A DNA stretch of 64,000 nt from Helicobacter cetorum MIT 00-7128 (GCF_000259255.1 NC_017737.1:496001-560000); one strand, 5' to 3'; positions 35,879 through 46,141 are shown, counted from the stretch's first letter. Numbers and translations are program-made. The notes: a model not told the origin generated them from the letters alone.

Positions 35879-37286
35879 TTACCAAGTATAGCCCCCACCA
35901 ATACGCAACGCCACATATTCTGGGATAGCGTAATTATCAAATTTCTGTGTTTTTAAGCTAGATTGTATGGATATATCAAATACTTTATAAAAGCCAATAC
36001 CACCGGTTAAGATAATGCCATAATCTAAATTATCTCTTGCCATATTTCCCATAGCTCCAAACCTAAAATCAATATACTTAAAATCTAGCATAATCCCCCC
36101 ACCAGTCATTTGACTCTTTTTAAAAGGCACAATGGAATTATTTTTGGTTAAGTCAAAATCCCACGCTAGAGTTAAAAATTTATAGTGATATGCCAAACCC
36201 AAACGCACTTGAGGGTCAATGCGTAAAAATCCATTGTTTGTTCCTAAGCTGAATTTAGGGGCGTTGAGGTATTTGCCTACAAGCCCCAAAGTAAAGCCCT
36301 TAATAGAATATGCCCCGCCTAAGTCTAGTCCAAAATGTGAAGTTTTTGGAATGCTATTGAAACTAAAGTTATTCAAAGCATTCATAGAGCCTACTTCATT
36401 TAGCATGGTATTAGCGTTACCTTTTAGCCCTATGCCATAGCTTAAACTCCAAATATATTTAAAGGTAATCCCCACACCAAAACGCCCTATTTTAGTATTA
36501 AAAGCATGCCCATAACCTAGTGGCACTTCCACCAAAGCTAAGGCACGCACAGCCCCTTGCAAATTGGCATTAGGCGAAAGCATGGAGTGTGCGTTATAAT
36601 TGGCTTGCGAAGTTTGTGAGAGGTTGATAGAGTGCGCATTGATTTGAGCTTGATAATATGTGTTATTATCATCAATAATAAGTTCTTTATGTTCTTTATC
36701 TGTTATAGCGCTTGCCCCTCCAAAGGCACTTCCAAATAGTCCTATTCCAAACGACCCCACGAATTCTTTCTTACGCCCTCTATAATTGTATTGGAAGACA
36801 AAGCCATTTTGCGAACTTAGCATAAGCGCATTATTTTGAATGAAATTGTTAGTTGTATTGGCAATTTGCACCACATTATTAGCTTGAGAATTTTCACTAG
36901 CATTGATAGTGATGTTTGAATTGCCACCTTGCAGAGCTTGTGCGATGGTTTGATTATTAGAAGTTCTTAGATTGCTTATATTATTTTCTAGGTTATCAAT
37001 TTCTCCATTAGTAGCAAGGTTTGCAAGGGATAAAACATTTTTTTGCGCTACTTGCGCATTAAAGCTATAGCCAAATTTAGACTTTTCGTCCATATCCAGC
37101 AAAGCTGGGTTATAATACAGCGCCCATTGAGATTCTTGCAAGGCTACACCAGCACCCCCTAATCCCATAGACACATTTCCCATGCCACCAAATTCTAAGG
37201 CTTTGAGCAAACAAGGAATGAGTAATGCCAAGCTATAATAGCGCTTAGTTACCCCCCCCCCCCATAAAATTAGATTGATTCAACAT
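35879..37286 (-). CDS. phase-variable outer-membrane barrel protein (TraF-like), out of frame in this sequence
   Basis: The body (about 450 codons) encodes a FadL/TraF-type barrel: GGMGNVSMGLGGAGVA, then YNPALLDMD, and later GVGITFKYIWSLSYGIGLKG, ending AIPEYVALRIGGGYTW. The start is set at ATG 37286, which has AGGAG 5 bases upstream and reads MLNQSNFM before running into a 12-G tract. With 12 G the frame ends after a few glycines. With 11 or 14 G it continues as VTKRYYSLALLIPCLLKA, a good signal peptide that joins directly to the body. The gene is therefore probably switched off here by slippage, not dead. A TTG at 37231 is an unlikely start because it removes the basic end of the signal peptide. 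Confidence 0.85.
37252..37263. repeat. homopolymeric tract of 12 C (G12 on the coding strand)
   Basis: Twelve Cs on the plus strand lie 24 bases inside the minus-strand barrel gene. The first G of the tract is also the G of a second in-frame ATG. Only lengths of 11, 14 (n = 2 mod 3) join the start codon to the long reading frame. Confidence 0.95.
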
Positions 37287-37543
37287 TAATTCTCCTCATA
37301 CAATATTTTAGAAATTTTAAAAACAAAATTTTATTCTATCTAAAAATAATTGAAACTTTTTTGATTTTGCAAATCAGTGTTATATAAAATTTAATGTTTT
37401 AGTATAAAACAATATTTAAAAATAAGTATTTTAATATATGGTATCATTTATATGACTAAGATTTTTTAATATTCAAAAAGGATTAGGATAATTTCAGCTT
37501 TCAAACCCCCTCAATTTGAAAGCTTTTAAAGTGCTATAACGAC

Positions 37544-39964
37544 TTATCTTTTAAGTTCTTTTTCTAATTTGGCTACAGCATTCCAAGTAGAAATCACGCT
37601 ATCAGGATTCAAAGAAATAGAAGTAATGCCTTCTTTGACTAAAAACTCCGCCACTTCAGGGTAATCGCTTGGAGCTTGCCCGCAAATCCCACAATATTTG
37701 TTGTGTCTTTTGCAAGCCTCAATCGCTCTTTTAAACATTTCTAGCATAGCCGGGTTTCTTTCATCAAAGATGTGGCTGACTAATTCGCCATCTCTATCCA
37801 CGCCTAAAGTAAGCTGTGTCAAATCATTTGAGCCAATAGAGAAACCATCAAACAAACTTAAGAAATCATCAGCCAAAATGACATTAATGGGTAATTCGCA
37901 CATGATATAAATTTCTAGCCCATTTTTACCGGACTCTAAACCATTTTTTCTTAGAATTTCTAAAACTTTTTTGCCCTCTTCAATAGTGCGTAAGAAAGGA
38001 ATCATTACTTTCATGTTGGTTAATCCCATTTCTTCTCTAACCATTGCTAATGCCTCGCACTCCCAAGCAAACGCCTCGCAATATTGCTCTGAATAATACC
38101 GACTTGCACCCCTATAACCAAGCATGGGGTTTTCTTCATGGGGTTCATAGCTAGAACCTGCTAGCATTCGCATGTATTCGTTAGATTTAAAATCGCTTGT
38201 GCGAACGATTACAGGTTTAGGATAAAATGCCGCACTTATCATGCCAATGCCCTCAGCGATTTTTTTCACAAAGAAATCCTTAGGGTTAGCATAGCCTGCC
38301 ATTAAGTTTTCAATTTCATTTTTTTCTTTTACTGGCTTTTTATGGTGCAAATCCACTAAAGCTAAGGGGTGGGCTTTAATTTGATTTAAGATAATCATTT
38401 CCATTCTAGCTAATCCCACGCCATGATTAGGAAGTTGAGCAAAGCCAAAAGCCTTTTCAGGGTTTCCAATATTGACATAAATTTTAGTCTTTGTCTCTTC
38501 CATATTGGAGAGCTCTACACGCTTGATTTCATAGGGGTGGATTCCTGCATACACATAGCCCTCTTCGCCCTCTGCACAAGAAACGGTGATTTCCATGCCG
38601 GTATAGAGCCTATCAGTAGCCCCACTAGCCCCAACAATGGTAGGCACGCCAATTTCTCTAGCCACAATAGCAGCATGGCAAGTGCGCCCCCCACGATTTG
38701 TAATAACCGCACTTGCTTTTTTCATGCAAGGCTCCCAATCAGGGTCGGTATTATCGGTTACTAGAATTTCACCCTCTTTAAAGGTATTCATATGTTCTAG
38801 GTTATTAATAATGCGCACTTTTCCTGAGCCAATCTTGCTACCAATAGCTCTGCCTTGTAAAATAATTTCTTTTTTCTCATTAGAGTTTGTGAATTTAAAT
38901 TTTTCAAAAACTTGACTGCTTTCTTTGCTCTTTTGACTTTGAACGGTTTCTGGGCGAGCTTGCACGATAAAGATTTCTCCACTATCGCCATCTTTTGCCC
39001 ATTCTATATCCATAGGGCGATAAGCACCCGCCTCTTTGGTGTAATGCTTTTCAATCTCAATAGCGTATTTAGCTAAAGTTAGCACATCTTCATCATCTAA
39101 TGAAAAGGATTGTAATTCTTTTTTAGTGGTTTTAATGTTTTTAGTAGGGTGTTCGCTCCCTCTTGGAGCATAAACCATTTTTTGAAATTTATTACCTAAT
39201 TGTCTTTTGATGATAGGGCGTTTATTTTGTTCTAAAGTTGGCTTAAACACATAAAATTCATCAGGATTTACCGTCCCACCTACGACATTTTCGCCTAATC
39301 CCCAAGCTGAAGTGATAAAGACAGCATTTTTAAAGCCTGTTTCTGTATCAATAGAAAACATAACCCCTGCACTGCCTTTATCAGAGCGCACCATTTTTTG
39401 CACCCCAACACTTAGTGCGACCTTCAAATGGTCAAACCCACGACTAGCTCTATAGCTAATCGCTCTATCTGTAAAAAGTGATGCAATACAAGATTTAATG
39501 TAATGCACTAATTCGGTTTTGCCTTTAATATTCAAATAAGTGTCTTGTTGACCGGCAAAAGACGCATCGGGCAAATCTTCTGCCGTAGCGCTTGAGCGCA
39601 CCGCTACATCAGCCTCTTTCATATTATATTGTTTGCTTAAAATCTCATAAGCTTGAAAAATTTCATCTCTTAAATCACTAGGAAAAGGTGTGCCAAAAAT
39701 AAGCTCTCTAATCTTTTTAGAACGCACTTTTAGCACATCAATTTCAGTCGCATCAACATTTTCTAAAAGCTCTACAATCTTTTGCTTAGCCCCACCTTGC
39801 TCTAAAAGATACCAATAAGCCTCACTAGTGATTGCAAAGCCATCGGGCACTTTAATACCAATAGGCACTAATTCTTGAAACATCTCGCCAATACTAGCAT
39901 TCTTTCCCCCAACTAGATTCACATCTTTATTATTCAGCTCTTTGAAAAATTTGATGTAGCGCAT
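37544..39964 (-). CDS. ppsA: phosphoenolpyruvate synthase PpsA
   Basis: PpsA converts pyruvate and ATP to phosphoenolpyruvate, AMP and phosphate, the entry to gluconeogenesis from proline, serine and lactate. The 806-residue protein has the N-terminal ATP-grasp part ([29 protein letters not shown]), the swivelling domain with the phosphohistidine in [13 protein letters not shown] (about residue 422), and the C-terminal barrel with [17 protein letters not shown] and the CGICGQ cysteines. AAGGAAG before ATG fits. It corresponds to HP0121. Confidence 0.97.
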   Translation of the reverse strand: MRYIKFFKELNNKDVNLVGGKNASIGEMFQELVPIGIKVPDGFAITSEAYWYLLEQGGAKQKIVELLENVDATEIDVLKVRSKKIRELIFGTPFPSDLRDEIFQAYEILSKQYNMKEADVAVRSSATAEDLPDASFAGQQDTYLNIKGKTELVHYIKSCIASLFTDRAISYRASRGFDHLKVALSVGVQKMVRSDKGSAGVMFSIDTETGFKNAVFITSAWGLGENVVGGTVNPDEFYVFKPTLEQNKRPIIKRQLGNKFQKMVYAPRGSEHPTKNIKTTKKELQSFSLDDEDVLTLAKYAIEIEKHYTKEAGAYRPMDIEWAKDGDSGEIFIVQARPETVQSQKSKESSQVFEKFKFTNSNEKKEIILQGRAIGSKIGSGKVRIINNLEHMNTFKEGEILVTDNTDPDWEPCMKKASAVITNRGGRTCHAAIVAREIGVPTIVGASGATDRLYTGMEITVSCAEGEEGYVYAGIHPYEIKRVELSNMEETKTKIYVNIGNPEKAFGFAQLPNHGVGLARMEMIILNQIKAHPLALVDLHHKKPVKEKNEIENLMAGYANPKDFFVKKIAEGIGMISAAFYPKPVIVRTSDFKSNEYMRMLAGSSYEPHEENPMLGYRGASRYYSEQYCEAFAWECEALAMVREEMGLTNMKVMIPFLRTIEEGKKVLEILRKNGLESGKNGLEIYIMCELPINVILADDFLSLFDGFSIGSNDLTQLTLGVDRDGELVSHIFDERNPAMLEMFKRAIEACKRHNKYCGICGQAPSDYPEVAEFLVKEGITSISLNPDSVISTWNAVAKLEKELKR

Positions 39965-40098
39965 AAACTTCCTTAATTCAAACCAAGTTTTAAAAATTTT
40001 TAGAAACCCTAAAATCGTAATGATAGCACATGAGACTTATTTTTTGGTTTTTAGATATATCAAAGTTAAAGTGTTTTTATAGTTTATGTTTTTTGTTG

Positions 40099-40104
40099 TA
40101 TAAT
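40099..40104 (+). promoter_or_regulatory. extended -10 promoter before the small lipoprotein and thrS operon
   Basis: TGTATAAT (TATAAT at 40099-40104 with TG directly before) lies 38 bases ahead of the small lipoprotein start. It probably drives that gene and thrS-infC-rpmI-rplT, since no other strong promoter or terminator is seen up to 40331. Confidence 0.6.
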
Positions 40105-40142
40105 GTTAGTTTTATATATTTGGGGTTGGGAGCTTGTTTGAA

Positions 40143-40289
40143 GTGCTTTTTATCAACAAATGGATTTTAGGACTTCTTTTGGTTGTTTGTGTCGCTTGTT
40201 TGCAGAGCTGTTTCCAACCCATGCATGACCCAGAGGCAGAGAAACCAGACGCTCAAGTGCAGTGTGGCTTTGGCTCAGGAAGTTGCTGA
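40143..40289 (+). CDS. small cysteine-rich lipoprotein (48 residues)
   Basis: This reading frame starts with GTG (VLFINKWILGLLLVV) and has a clear lipobox CLQSC, with the lipidated cysteine at residue 23. The mature peptide is only 26 residues, FQPMHDPEAEK and so on, ending CGFGSGSC. A TTG three codons upstream is an alternative start. The short gene lies between ppsA and thrS, exactly where H. pylori has the small hypothetical HP0122, and a strong promoter precedes it. The two C-terminal cysteines could form a disulphide or bind metal. Function unknown. Confidence 0.72.
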   Translation: MLFINKWILGLLLVVCVACLQSCFQPMHDPEAEKPDAQVQCGFGSGSC

Positions 40290-40330
40290 TATAGAAGTTG
40301 CTAATTAAAAATGGAGTAAAGAATTTTTAG

Positions 40331-42169
40331 ATGAGTGCGGAACTGATTGCCGTTTATAAAGATAAGCAAATAATAGATTTAGAGAGTGCGAAAGTCTTAG
40401 GACTAAGCGATGGGATTAAGGCGCTTGGGGACTCAGAGCCGATATATTTTGATGATTCGCCTTTAGCTTTAGAAGTGATTAGGCATTCGTGTGCGCACTT
40501 GCTCGCTCAAAGTTTGAAAGCCCTTTATCCGGATGCAAAGTTTTTTGTGGGGCCTGTGGTGGAAGAAGGGTTTTACTACGATTTTAAGACCACTTCAAAA
40601 ATTAGCGAAGAAGATTTGCCTAAAATTGAAGCTAAAATGAAAGAATTTGCGAAGTCTAAACTAGCTATCACTAAAGAGACTTTAACTAGAGAACAAGCCC
40701 TAGAGCGTTTTAAGGGCGATGAATTAAAACATGCCGTAATGAGTAGGATTAGTGGCAATGAGTTTGGTGTGTATAGACAGGGCGAATTTGAAGACTTGTG
40801 TAAAGGACCCCACTTACCAAACACTCGCTTTTTACACAGTTTTAAGCTCACTAAACTCGCTGGAGCCTATCTAGGTGGCGATGAAAAAAATGAAATGCTA
40901 ATTAGGATTTATGGCATTGCGTTTGCTTCTAAAGAGAGCCTAAAAGATTATCTTTTCCAAATTGAAGAGGCTAAAAAACGAGACCATAGAAAGTTAGGCA
41001 CAGAACTAGGGCTTTTTAGTTTTGATGATGAAATAGGGGCGGGCTTACCCTTATGGCTACCTAAGGGAGCAAGACTTAGAAAGCGCATAGAAGATTTGTT
41101 GAGTAAGGCGTTACTTTTAAGAGGCTATGAGCCTGTAAGAGGCCCTGAGATTTTAAAAAGTGATGTGTGGAAAATCAGTGGGCATTACGATAATTACAAA
41201 GAAAATATGTATTTTACCACCATTGATGAGCAAGAATACGGCATAAAACCCATGAATTGTGTGGGGCATATTAAAGTTTATCAAAATGCTTTACACAGCT
41301 ACAGAGAATTGCCTTTAAGGTTTTATGAATACGGCGTGGTGCATAGGCACGAAAAAAGTGGCGTGTTGCATGGGCTTTTAAGAGTGAGGGAGTTCACCCA
41401 AGATGACGCTCATATTTTTTGCTCATTTGAACAGATTCAAAGCGAAGTGAGTGCGATTTTAGATTTTACACATAAAATTATGAACGCCTTTAATTTTAGC
41501 TATGAAATGGAGTTATCCACTCGCCCCACTAAATCCATTGGCGATGACAAAGTATGGGAGAAAGCCACAAACGCTCTTAAAGAGGCTCTAAAAGAACACC
41601 ATATTGATTATAAAGTTGATGAGGGTGGGGGGGCTTTCTATGGGCCTAAGATTGATATTAAAATTACAGACGCCTTAAAACGCAAATGGCAGTGTGGCAC
41701 GATTCAAGTGGATATGAATTTGCCTGAACGCTTTAAACTTGCTTTCACTAACGAGCATAACGAGGCTGAGCAACCGGTAATGATTCACAGAGCGATTTTA
41801 GGCTCATTTGAAAGGTTTATTGCAATTTTAAGCGAGCATTTTGGTGGGAATTTCCCATTCTTTGTCGCACCCACTCAAATTGCTCTTATTCCTATTAGTG
41901 AAGAGCATTATAATTTTGCCCTAGAGCTTAAAGAAGAGTTAAAAAAGCGTGAGATTTTTGTAGAAGTGCTAGATAAAAACGACAGCTTGAATAAAAAAGT
42001 GCGCTTAGCTGAAAAACAAAAAATCCCTATGATTTTAGTTCTAGGTAATGAAGAAGTAGAGACAAAAATTCTATCTATTAGAGATAGAGAAAAGCAAACC
42101 CAATATAAAATGCCCTTAAAGGAGTTTTTGAACATGGTTGAATCTAAAATGCAAGAGGTTAGTTTTTGA
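40331..42169 (+). CDS. thrS: threonyl-tRNA synthetase
   Basis: ThrS charges tRNA-Thr and edits mischarged serine. The 612-residue protein has a short N-terminal part without a full TGS domain, the editing site motif HSCAHLLAQ (about 50-58), the class II core with [29 protein letters not shown], the zinc-binding residues in MNCVGH and later histidines, motif 3 [12 protein letters not shown] (about 492-503) and a C-terminal anticodon-binding domain. Its stop TGA overlaps the TTG start of infC. Confidence 0.98.
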   Translation: MSAELIAVYKDKQIIDLESAKVLGLSDGIKALGDSEPIYFDDSPLALEVIRHSCAHLLAQSLKALYPDAKFFVGPVVEEGFYYDFKTTSKISEEDLPKIEAKMKEFAKSKLAITKETLTREQALERFKGDELKHAVMSRISGNEFGVYRQGEFEDLCKGPHLPNTRFLHSFKLTKLAGAYLGGDEKNEMLIRIYGIAFASKESLKDYLFQIEEAKKRDHRKLGTELGLFSFDDEIGAGLPLWLPKGARLRKRIEDLLSKALLLRGYEPVRGPEILKSDVWKISGHYDNYKENMYFTTIDEQEYGIKPMNCVGHIKVYQNALHSYRELPLRFYEYGVVHRHEKSGVLHGLLRVREFTQDDAHIFCSFEQIQSEVSAILDFTHKIMNAFNFSYEMELSTRPTKSIGDDKVWEKATNALKEALKEHHIDYKVDEGGGAFYGPKIDIKITDALKRKWQCGTIQVDMNLPERFKLAFTNEHNEAEQPVMIHRAILGSFERFIAILSEHFGGNFPFFVAPTQIALIPISEEHYNFALELKEELKKREIFVEVLDKNDSLNKKVRLAEKQKIPMILVLGNEEVETKILSIRDREKQTQYKMPLKEFLNMVESKMQEVSF

Positions 42170-42801
42170 GTAAAAACGAAGTATTGTTAAACGAAGATAT
42201 TAATTTTAAAGAAGTGCGTTGTGTAGGCGATGATGGCGAAGTGCATGGCATTATTTCTTCTAAAGAGGCATTAAGCATTGCTCGCAATTTAGGATTAGAT
42301 TTAGTCCTTATTTCAGCGAGTGCTAAGCCTCCTGTATGTAAGGTCATGGATTATAATAAATTCCGCTATCAAAGCGAAAAAAAGATTAAAGAGGCTAAGA
42401 AAAAGCAAAAGCAAATTGAAATCAAAGAGATTAAGCTTTCTACTCAAATCGCACAAAATGATATTAATTATAAAGTCAAGCATGCTAGAGAGTTTATTGA
42501 ATCCAATAAGCATGTGAAATTCAAAGTAGTCTTAAAGGGTAGGGAGAGCCAAAACCCTAGGGCAGGACTTGATGTGCTTAATAGGGTATGTGAGATGATG
42601 CAAGATATAGCCAACCCTGAAAAAGAGCCAAAGACTGAGGGGCGTTTTGTATCATGGATGTTTGTGCCTAAAAAAGACCAAGAAACTAAAAATTCTAAAA
42701 CAAAGCAAAACCACAAAGATGCTAGTAAAGTTCAGGGCGAAAAGGATAGTCAAACCCCCTTTAATAGCATTAACCTTATGAAAGGAGAAAATCATGCCTA
42801 A
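42166..42801 (+). CDS. infC: translation initiation factor IF-3
   Basis: IF-3 keeps the 30S subunit free and proofreads start codons. The start is TTG at 42166, overlapping the thrS stop as TTGA; the next residues [17 protein letters not shown] match the family. A non-ATG start is usual for infC and allows autoregulation. The 211-residue product contains [16 protein letters not shown] and the C-terminal [12 protein letters not shown] block. The poorly conserved tail after about residue 175 is rich in Lys, Gln and Asn. It overlaps rpmI by 8 bases. Confidence 0.97.
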   Translation: MSKNEVLLNEDINFKEVRCVGDDGEVHGIISSKEALSIARNLGLDLVLISASAKPPVCKVMDYNKFRYQSEKKIKEAKKKQKQIEIKEIKLSTQIAQNDINYKVKHAREFIESNKHVKFKVVLKGRESQNPRAGLDVLNRVCEMMQDIANPEKEPKTEGRFVSWMFVPKKDQETKNSKTKQNHKDASKVQGEKDSQTPFNSINLMKGENHA

Positions 42802-42988
42802 AATGAAGACTAATCGTGGTGCTTCAAAGCGTTTCAAAGTTAAAAAGAACTTGATTAAGCGTGGCAGTGCTTTTAAAAGTCATATTTTGACTAAAAAAAG
42901 CCCTAAGCGTAAAGCTAATTTGAACGCACCAAAACATGTGCATCATACCAACACGCATTCTGTCATGTCCTTACTTTGTAAAGCATAA
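42794..42988 (+). CDS. rpmI: 50S ribosomal protein L35
   Basis: The 64-residue basic protein begins [18 protein letters not shown] and ends SLLCKA, with the [14 protein letters not shown] block typical of L35. A ribosome-binding site AAGGAG lies inside the end of infC. It is part of the standard infC-rpmI-rplT order. Confidence 0.98.
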   Translation: MPKMKTNRGASKRFKVKKNLIKRGSAFKSHILTKKSPKRKANLNAPKHVHHTNTHSVMSLLCKA

Positions 42989-43084
42989 GAAGTTTGGTTG
43001 TTAAGCATAAATCCCCTTAAATTTTTAAGGGAAAGTCGTTTTTAAGAAAACGCACCTAAAATACATTAAAAGAAAGGTAAAGAA

Positions 43085-43435
43085 ATGAGAGTTAAAACAG
43101 GCGTTGTGCGCAGAAGACGCCATAAAAAAGTCTTAAAACTCGCTAGAGGGTTTTATAGTGGCAGAAGAAAGCATTTTAGAAAGGCGAAAGAACAACTTGA
43201 AAGAAGTATGTGCTATGCCTTTAGAGACCGCAAACAAAAGAAAAGAGATTTTAGAAGTTTGTGGGTTATAAGAATCAATGCAGCTTGCAGAATGCATAAT
43301 ACGAGCTATTCACGCTTTATGCATGCTCTAAAGTTAGCTAATGTTGAGCTAGATCGCAAGGTTTTAGCAGATATGGCTATGAATGATATGCAAGCGTTTG
43401 TAAGTGTGCTAGAGAGTGTTAAAGAACATTTATAG
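43085..43435 (+). CDS. rplT: 50S ribosomal protein L20
   Basis: L20 is essential for early 50S assembly. The 116-residue protein has [26 protein letters not shown] and the [20 protein letters not shown] block. It follows rpmI after 96 bases; in other bacteria L20 represses this operon through its leader, which I cannot confirm here. Confidence 0.98.
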   Translation: MRVKTGVVRRRRHKKVLKLARGFYSGRRKHFRKAKEQLERSMCYAFRDRKQKKRDFRSLWVIRINAACRMHNTSYSRFMHALKLANVELDRKVLADMAMNDMQAFVSVLESVKEHL

Positions 43436-43464
43436 AACTAAGATATTTAGGGGGTTGAATATAA

Positions 43465-43492
43465 GAGAGATTTAGCTAAGCTAAAATCTTTC
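43465..43492 (+). terminator. hairpin after rplT
   Basis: GAGAGATTTAGCT pairs imperfectly with AGCTAAAATCTTTC, followed by TTATTT. It is 30 bases after the rplT stop and would end the thrS-infC-rpmI-rplT transcript. Confidence 0.5.
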
Positions 43493-43567
43493 TTATTTAA
43501 GAAGTTAAGTTTTTGCTTGTTTTGTGGGTAAAAACTATTTTTAATCAAAAACCAAGTAAAATTATAG

Positions 43568-43573
43568 TAAAAT
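43568..43573 (+). promoter_or_regulatory. -10 box of the horB-like gene
   Basis: TAAAAT in TTATAGTAAAATCC lies 56 bases before the start codon at 43629; the leader ends with AGAAGGAAGG as ribosome-binding site. Confidence 0.5.
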
Positions 43574-43628
43574 CCAACTTTGAGACTCAAAACAGAGAAC
43601 AAGAGAACAATGTAGAAGGAAGGAATAC

Positions 43629-44450
43629 ATGAAGAAAACTTTCGTAGCGAGTGTCATCTCTCTAGTAATGGCAAGCGTATTGTCAGCCGAGATGCCTACA
43701 AAAAATAGTGCGGTTGCTAAGTCGTCTAAGAGCAAGTCTAGCAAGGGTGAGAGGAATGCGGCTTTTATAGGGATTGATTATCAATTAGGTATGTTAAGCA
43801 CTACTGAGCAAAATTGCTCTAAAGCTACTTGTGATACAGATCCAGTCGTTACTCCCGGCAAAGGGGTAAGTTGGGGTAGCACAGGAAGTATTTATAACAA
43901 GGCTTTGACAAATCAGCAATACGCTATCAATGGCTTTGGCTTTATGACAGGATACAAGCATTTCCTTAAAAAAGTCCCTATGTTTGGTTTCCGCTATTAT
44001 GCGTTTTTTGACTTTGCGAGTTCATACTATAAGTATGATGTGTATGGGGCTAATTATGAATACACTCGTCATGGCGCACAAAACTATATGTTTGGCTATG
44101 GTGGTGGCACAGACATTCTTTTCAACCCTGCGATTTTCAATCGTGAGAATTTGCACTTTGGCTTTTTCTTAGGGATTGCAATTGGCGGAACTTCTTGGGG
44201 TCCAATGAATCATTACTATAAGGATTTGGCTCATACATATGGCGGAAGACTTGCTACTTCAAACTTCCAATTCTTAGTTAATGGTGGGATTCGCTTAGGC
44301 ACTAAGCATCAAGGCTTTGAGATTGGTCTTAAGATTCAAACCATTAGAAATAACTATTATGTTGCCAATGCTGCCCCTTATGGCGAGCCTTTTAGAGCAA
44401 CATTCCATCGTCCTTTTGCGTTCTATTGGCGCTATATTGTAAGCTTTTAA
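43629..44450 (+). CDS. horB: outer-membrane protein (HorB-like)
   Basis: The 273-residue protein has a signal peptide (MKKTFVASVISLVMASVLSA), a short Lys/Ser-rich linker, then a barrel beginning NAAFIGIDYQLGMLS. Typical Helicobacter strands follow: INGFGFMTGYKHFLKKVPMFG, YMFGYGGGTDILFNPA and FGFFLGIAIGGTSWG. It ends FYWRYIVSF with the terminal phenylalanine. One cysteine pair (CSKATC) sits in the first loop. The position after rplT equals HP0127 (horB), which supports the symbol. HorB is reported to act in gastric cell adhesion and lipopolysaccharide presentation in H. pylori. Confidence 0.88.
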   Translation: MKKTFVASVISLVMASVLSAEMPTKNSAVAKSSKSKSSKGERNAAFIGIDYQLGMLSTTEQNCSKATCDTDPVVTPGKGVSWGSTGSIYNKALTNQQYAINGFGFMTGYKHFLKKVPMFGFRYYAFFDFASSYYKYDVYGANYEYTRHGAQNYMFGYGGGTDILFNPAIFNRENLHFGFFLGIAIGGTSWGPMNHYYKDLAHTYGGRLATSNFQFLVNGGIRLGTKHQGFEIGLKIQTIRNNYYVANAAPYGEPFRATFHRPFAFYWRYIVSF

Positions 44451-45548
44451 AAAAGCATTTTTAAAAGCAACGACACTTTTTAGCCCTATGAGCGCTAAAA
44501 GGTGTTTGTGGAAACAAAAGTTTTATGAAAGTAGGGGTTGTGCTAGGGGGAGCATAACCACAATCAAGGCTATCAGCACTTCTTCAAATATCCTTATAAA
44601 ATGTCTTAGTTGGTTTTTAAGAATTGTAGCTCTAATGCGATGATTTTTAAGAGCATTTTAAAACATACTCTCAAAAAAACATGATTTATTTTTCTTATAG
44701 TTCTTTCATTGGTCTTTTATCTTTTAAGAAAGCTTAAGGTTTATTCTATGGTTGAGATTTGTTGATTGTAAAAATTTTCTTAAGAAAGGGTTTTTAAAGG
44801 CTTATGCCTTGCTTTTTGCTGATTAAAGGTGTGTTTAAGTGCTTTTAAAATTAGATGTTAATTATTCATTTTATCCTTATTTTCTTATAGTTTTTAAAGA
44901 TAGCAAAACGCTAGATATGCTTTTGAGATTTTTAAACTTAAGAGGGCGTTTAAGTTTTTTATAGTTTTATATCAATATTTAATAAGAATAGAGTTAGTCT
45001 CAATATATTGTTAAAACAGAGCTTTGTTTTATTAGTGAAATCCTTGTGGCTAACCCTTGAATTAACTCTAGTTTTTTGTTTGCATAGGTTTTAGATTTTA
45101 GTAAAGAATATAGTGGGTTTAACCTATTTGCTTGGCTTTAGTTTTTACCCATATAGTTTTATATCTTTTCTTTTGCTTACTTGTATTAGTGTTATATTTT
45201 GTTGTTTGAGGGGTTTAATCTTTGCTTTTATCTTTTTATCAGATTTTATTGATATTCTATTTTGTCGTTTTTATCTCTAAAAACTCAATTTTGATTTATT
45301 TTATTGCTTTTATTTATTTGGAGGGGGGTTGCAAGGTTTGAAAGGGTGCTTTTATTTTAAGTGTATTGTTTTAAATAATTAGAGTTCTAGCTTATAGGAG
45401 CACAGGGAGTTAATGCGAATTTAAAATCAAAAATTGATAAAAAGTTTTTGATTTCTCTTGCCTAATTCACAAAATTAAAAACTCCTTTGTATGGTAAAAA
45501 TTGTAAAAAAGTAAACAATTTCTAAGCTATTTTTAACTCCATAAATGC
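44451..45548 (+). other. 1.1-kb non-coding gap after the horB-like gene
   Basis: No gene longer than a few dozen codons is supported on either strand. The plus strand is markedly T-rich and C-poor. A hairpin, ACACTTTTTAGC with GCTAAAAGGTGT (44471-44502), may end horB transcription. A second hairpin, AAATCAAAAA (45424-45433) with TTTTTGATTT (45445-45454), lies just ahead of the promoter region of the next gene. A short start MKVGVVLGGA stops after ten codons. The length is unusual for Helicobacter and may reflect gene decay or unannotated small RNA. Confidence 0.6.
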
Positions 45549-45554
45549 TATAAT
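45549..45554 (+). promoter_or_regulatory. -10 box directly before the 16-bp repeat array
   Basis: A perfect TATAAT in GCTATAAT touches the first 16-bp repeat. A transcript starting about 7 bases further on would carry nearly the whole array in its 5' leader. Confidence 0.55.
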
Positions 45555-45666
45555 TTTGTTAGTATCATACTTTGTTAGTATCATACTTTGTTAGTATCAT
45601 ACTTTGTTAGTATCATACTTTGTTAGTATCATACTTTGTTAGTATCATACTTTGTTAGTATCATAC
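45555..45666 (+). repeat. 16-bp tandem repeat (TTTGTTAGTATCATAC) x7
   Basis: Seven identical head-to-tail copies without spacers end 19 bases before the ATG of the His-tailed protein gene. Each unit contains a near-palindrome GTAT-C-ATAC and a -10-like hexamer TATCAT. The unit is not a multiple of three and the array is non-coding, so its effect would be on transcription or on leader structure. Confidence 0.97.
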
Positions 45667-45685
45667 TTTAAATGGGAGTGTTTCT

Positions 45686-46141
45686 ATGAATAAGATGGTA
45701 TTGTCGGTATTTTTATTTGGATTACTAGGCATTTCTTTGAGTGCGAGCGATTTTAAAAGCATGGATAACAAGCAACTTGCTGAACAAGCAGGAAAAGTGT
45801 CTCCAGAAGAGATTCCACAATTTCGTGCAGAGGTTCATAAGCGCTTGCAAGCTATGAATGAAGAAGAGCGCAAGGCATATAAAGCGCAGTTTAAAGATGC
45901 TATTGGTAAGAATCTAGGCGCTTTAAGCGAAGATGAGCGTAAAAAGCGTGAAGAAGAAATTCTTAAGGTTATTGCCAATAAGAAAAAGCAAATGACCATG
46001 AAAGAATATCGTAAGAGAGAGTTAGATTTACATAGTTGCACTTGTGAGGGTCCTTTCCATGACCACAAAAAGAAAGAATACCAACAGCATAAAAAAGCGC
46101 ATCATAAACACCACGAAGATTCCAAGCAACACAAAGATTAA
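45686..46141 (+). CDS. exported DUF1104-like protein with His/Cys-rich tail
   Basis: The 151-residue protein has a signal peptide (MNKMVLSVFLFGLLGISLSA). A helical domain follows (SDFKSMDNKQLAEQAGKVSPEEIPQFRAEVHKRL..MNEEERKAY), which matches my memory of the DUF1104 family, a small Helicobacter periplasmic family. The last 38 residues add a hydrophilic tail with nine histidines and two cysteines (HSCTCEGPFHDH and AHHKHHED). The tail suggests nickel or zinc binding, which would suit a urease-dependent organism, but this is inference. GGGAG is the ribosome-binding site. It lies at the place of HP0129. Confidence 0.82.
   Translation: MNKMVLSVFLFGLLGISLSASDFKSMDNKQLAEQAGKVSPEEIPQFRAEVHKRLQAMNEEERKAYKAQFKDAIGKNLGALSEDERKKREEEILKVIANKKKQMTMKEYRKRELDLHSCTCEGPFHDHKKKEYQQHKKAHHKHHEDSKQHKD

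Noticed and set aside
37229-37231. TTG at 37231 as start of the barrel protein
   Set aside because: It lacks a ribosome-binding site and drops the basic part of the signal peptide. The ATG with AGGAG upstream plus the G-tract explains the gene better.
45555-45666. CRISPR array
   Set aside because: The 16-bp units are directly adjacent with no spacers, and no cas genes are present, so this is a simple tandem repeat.
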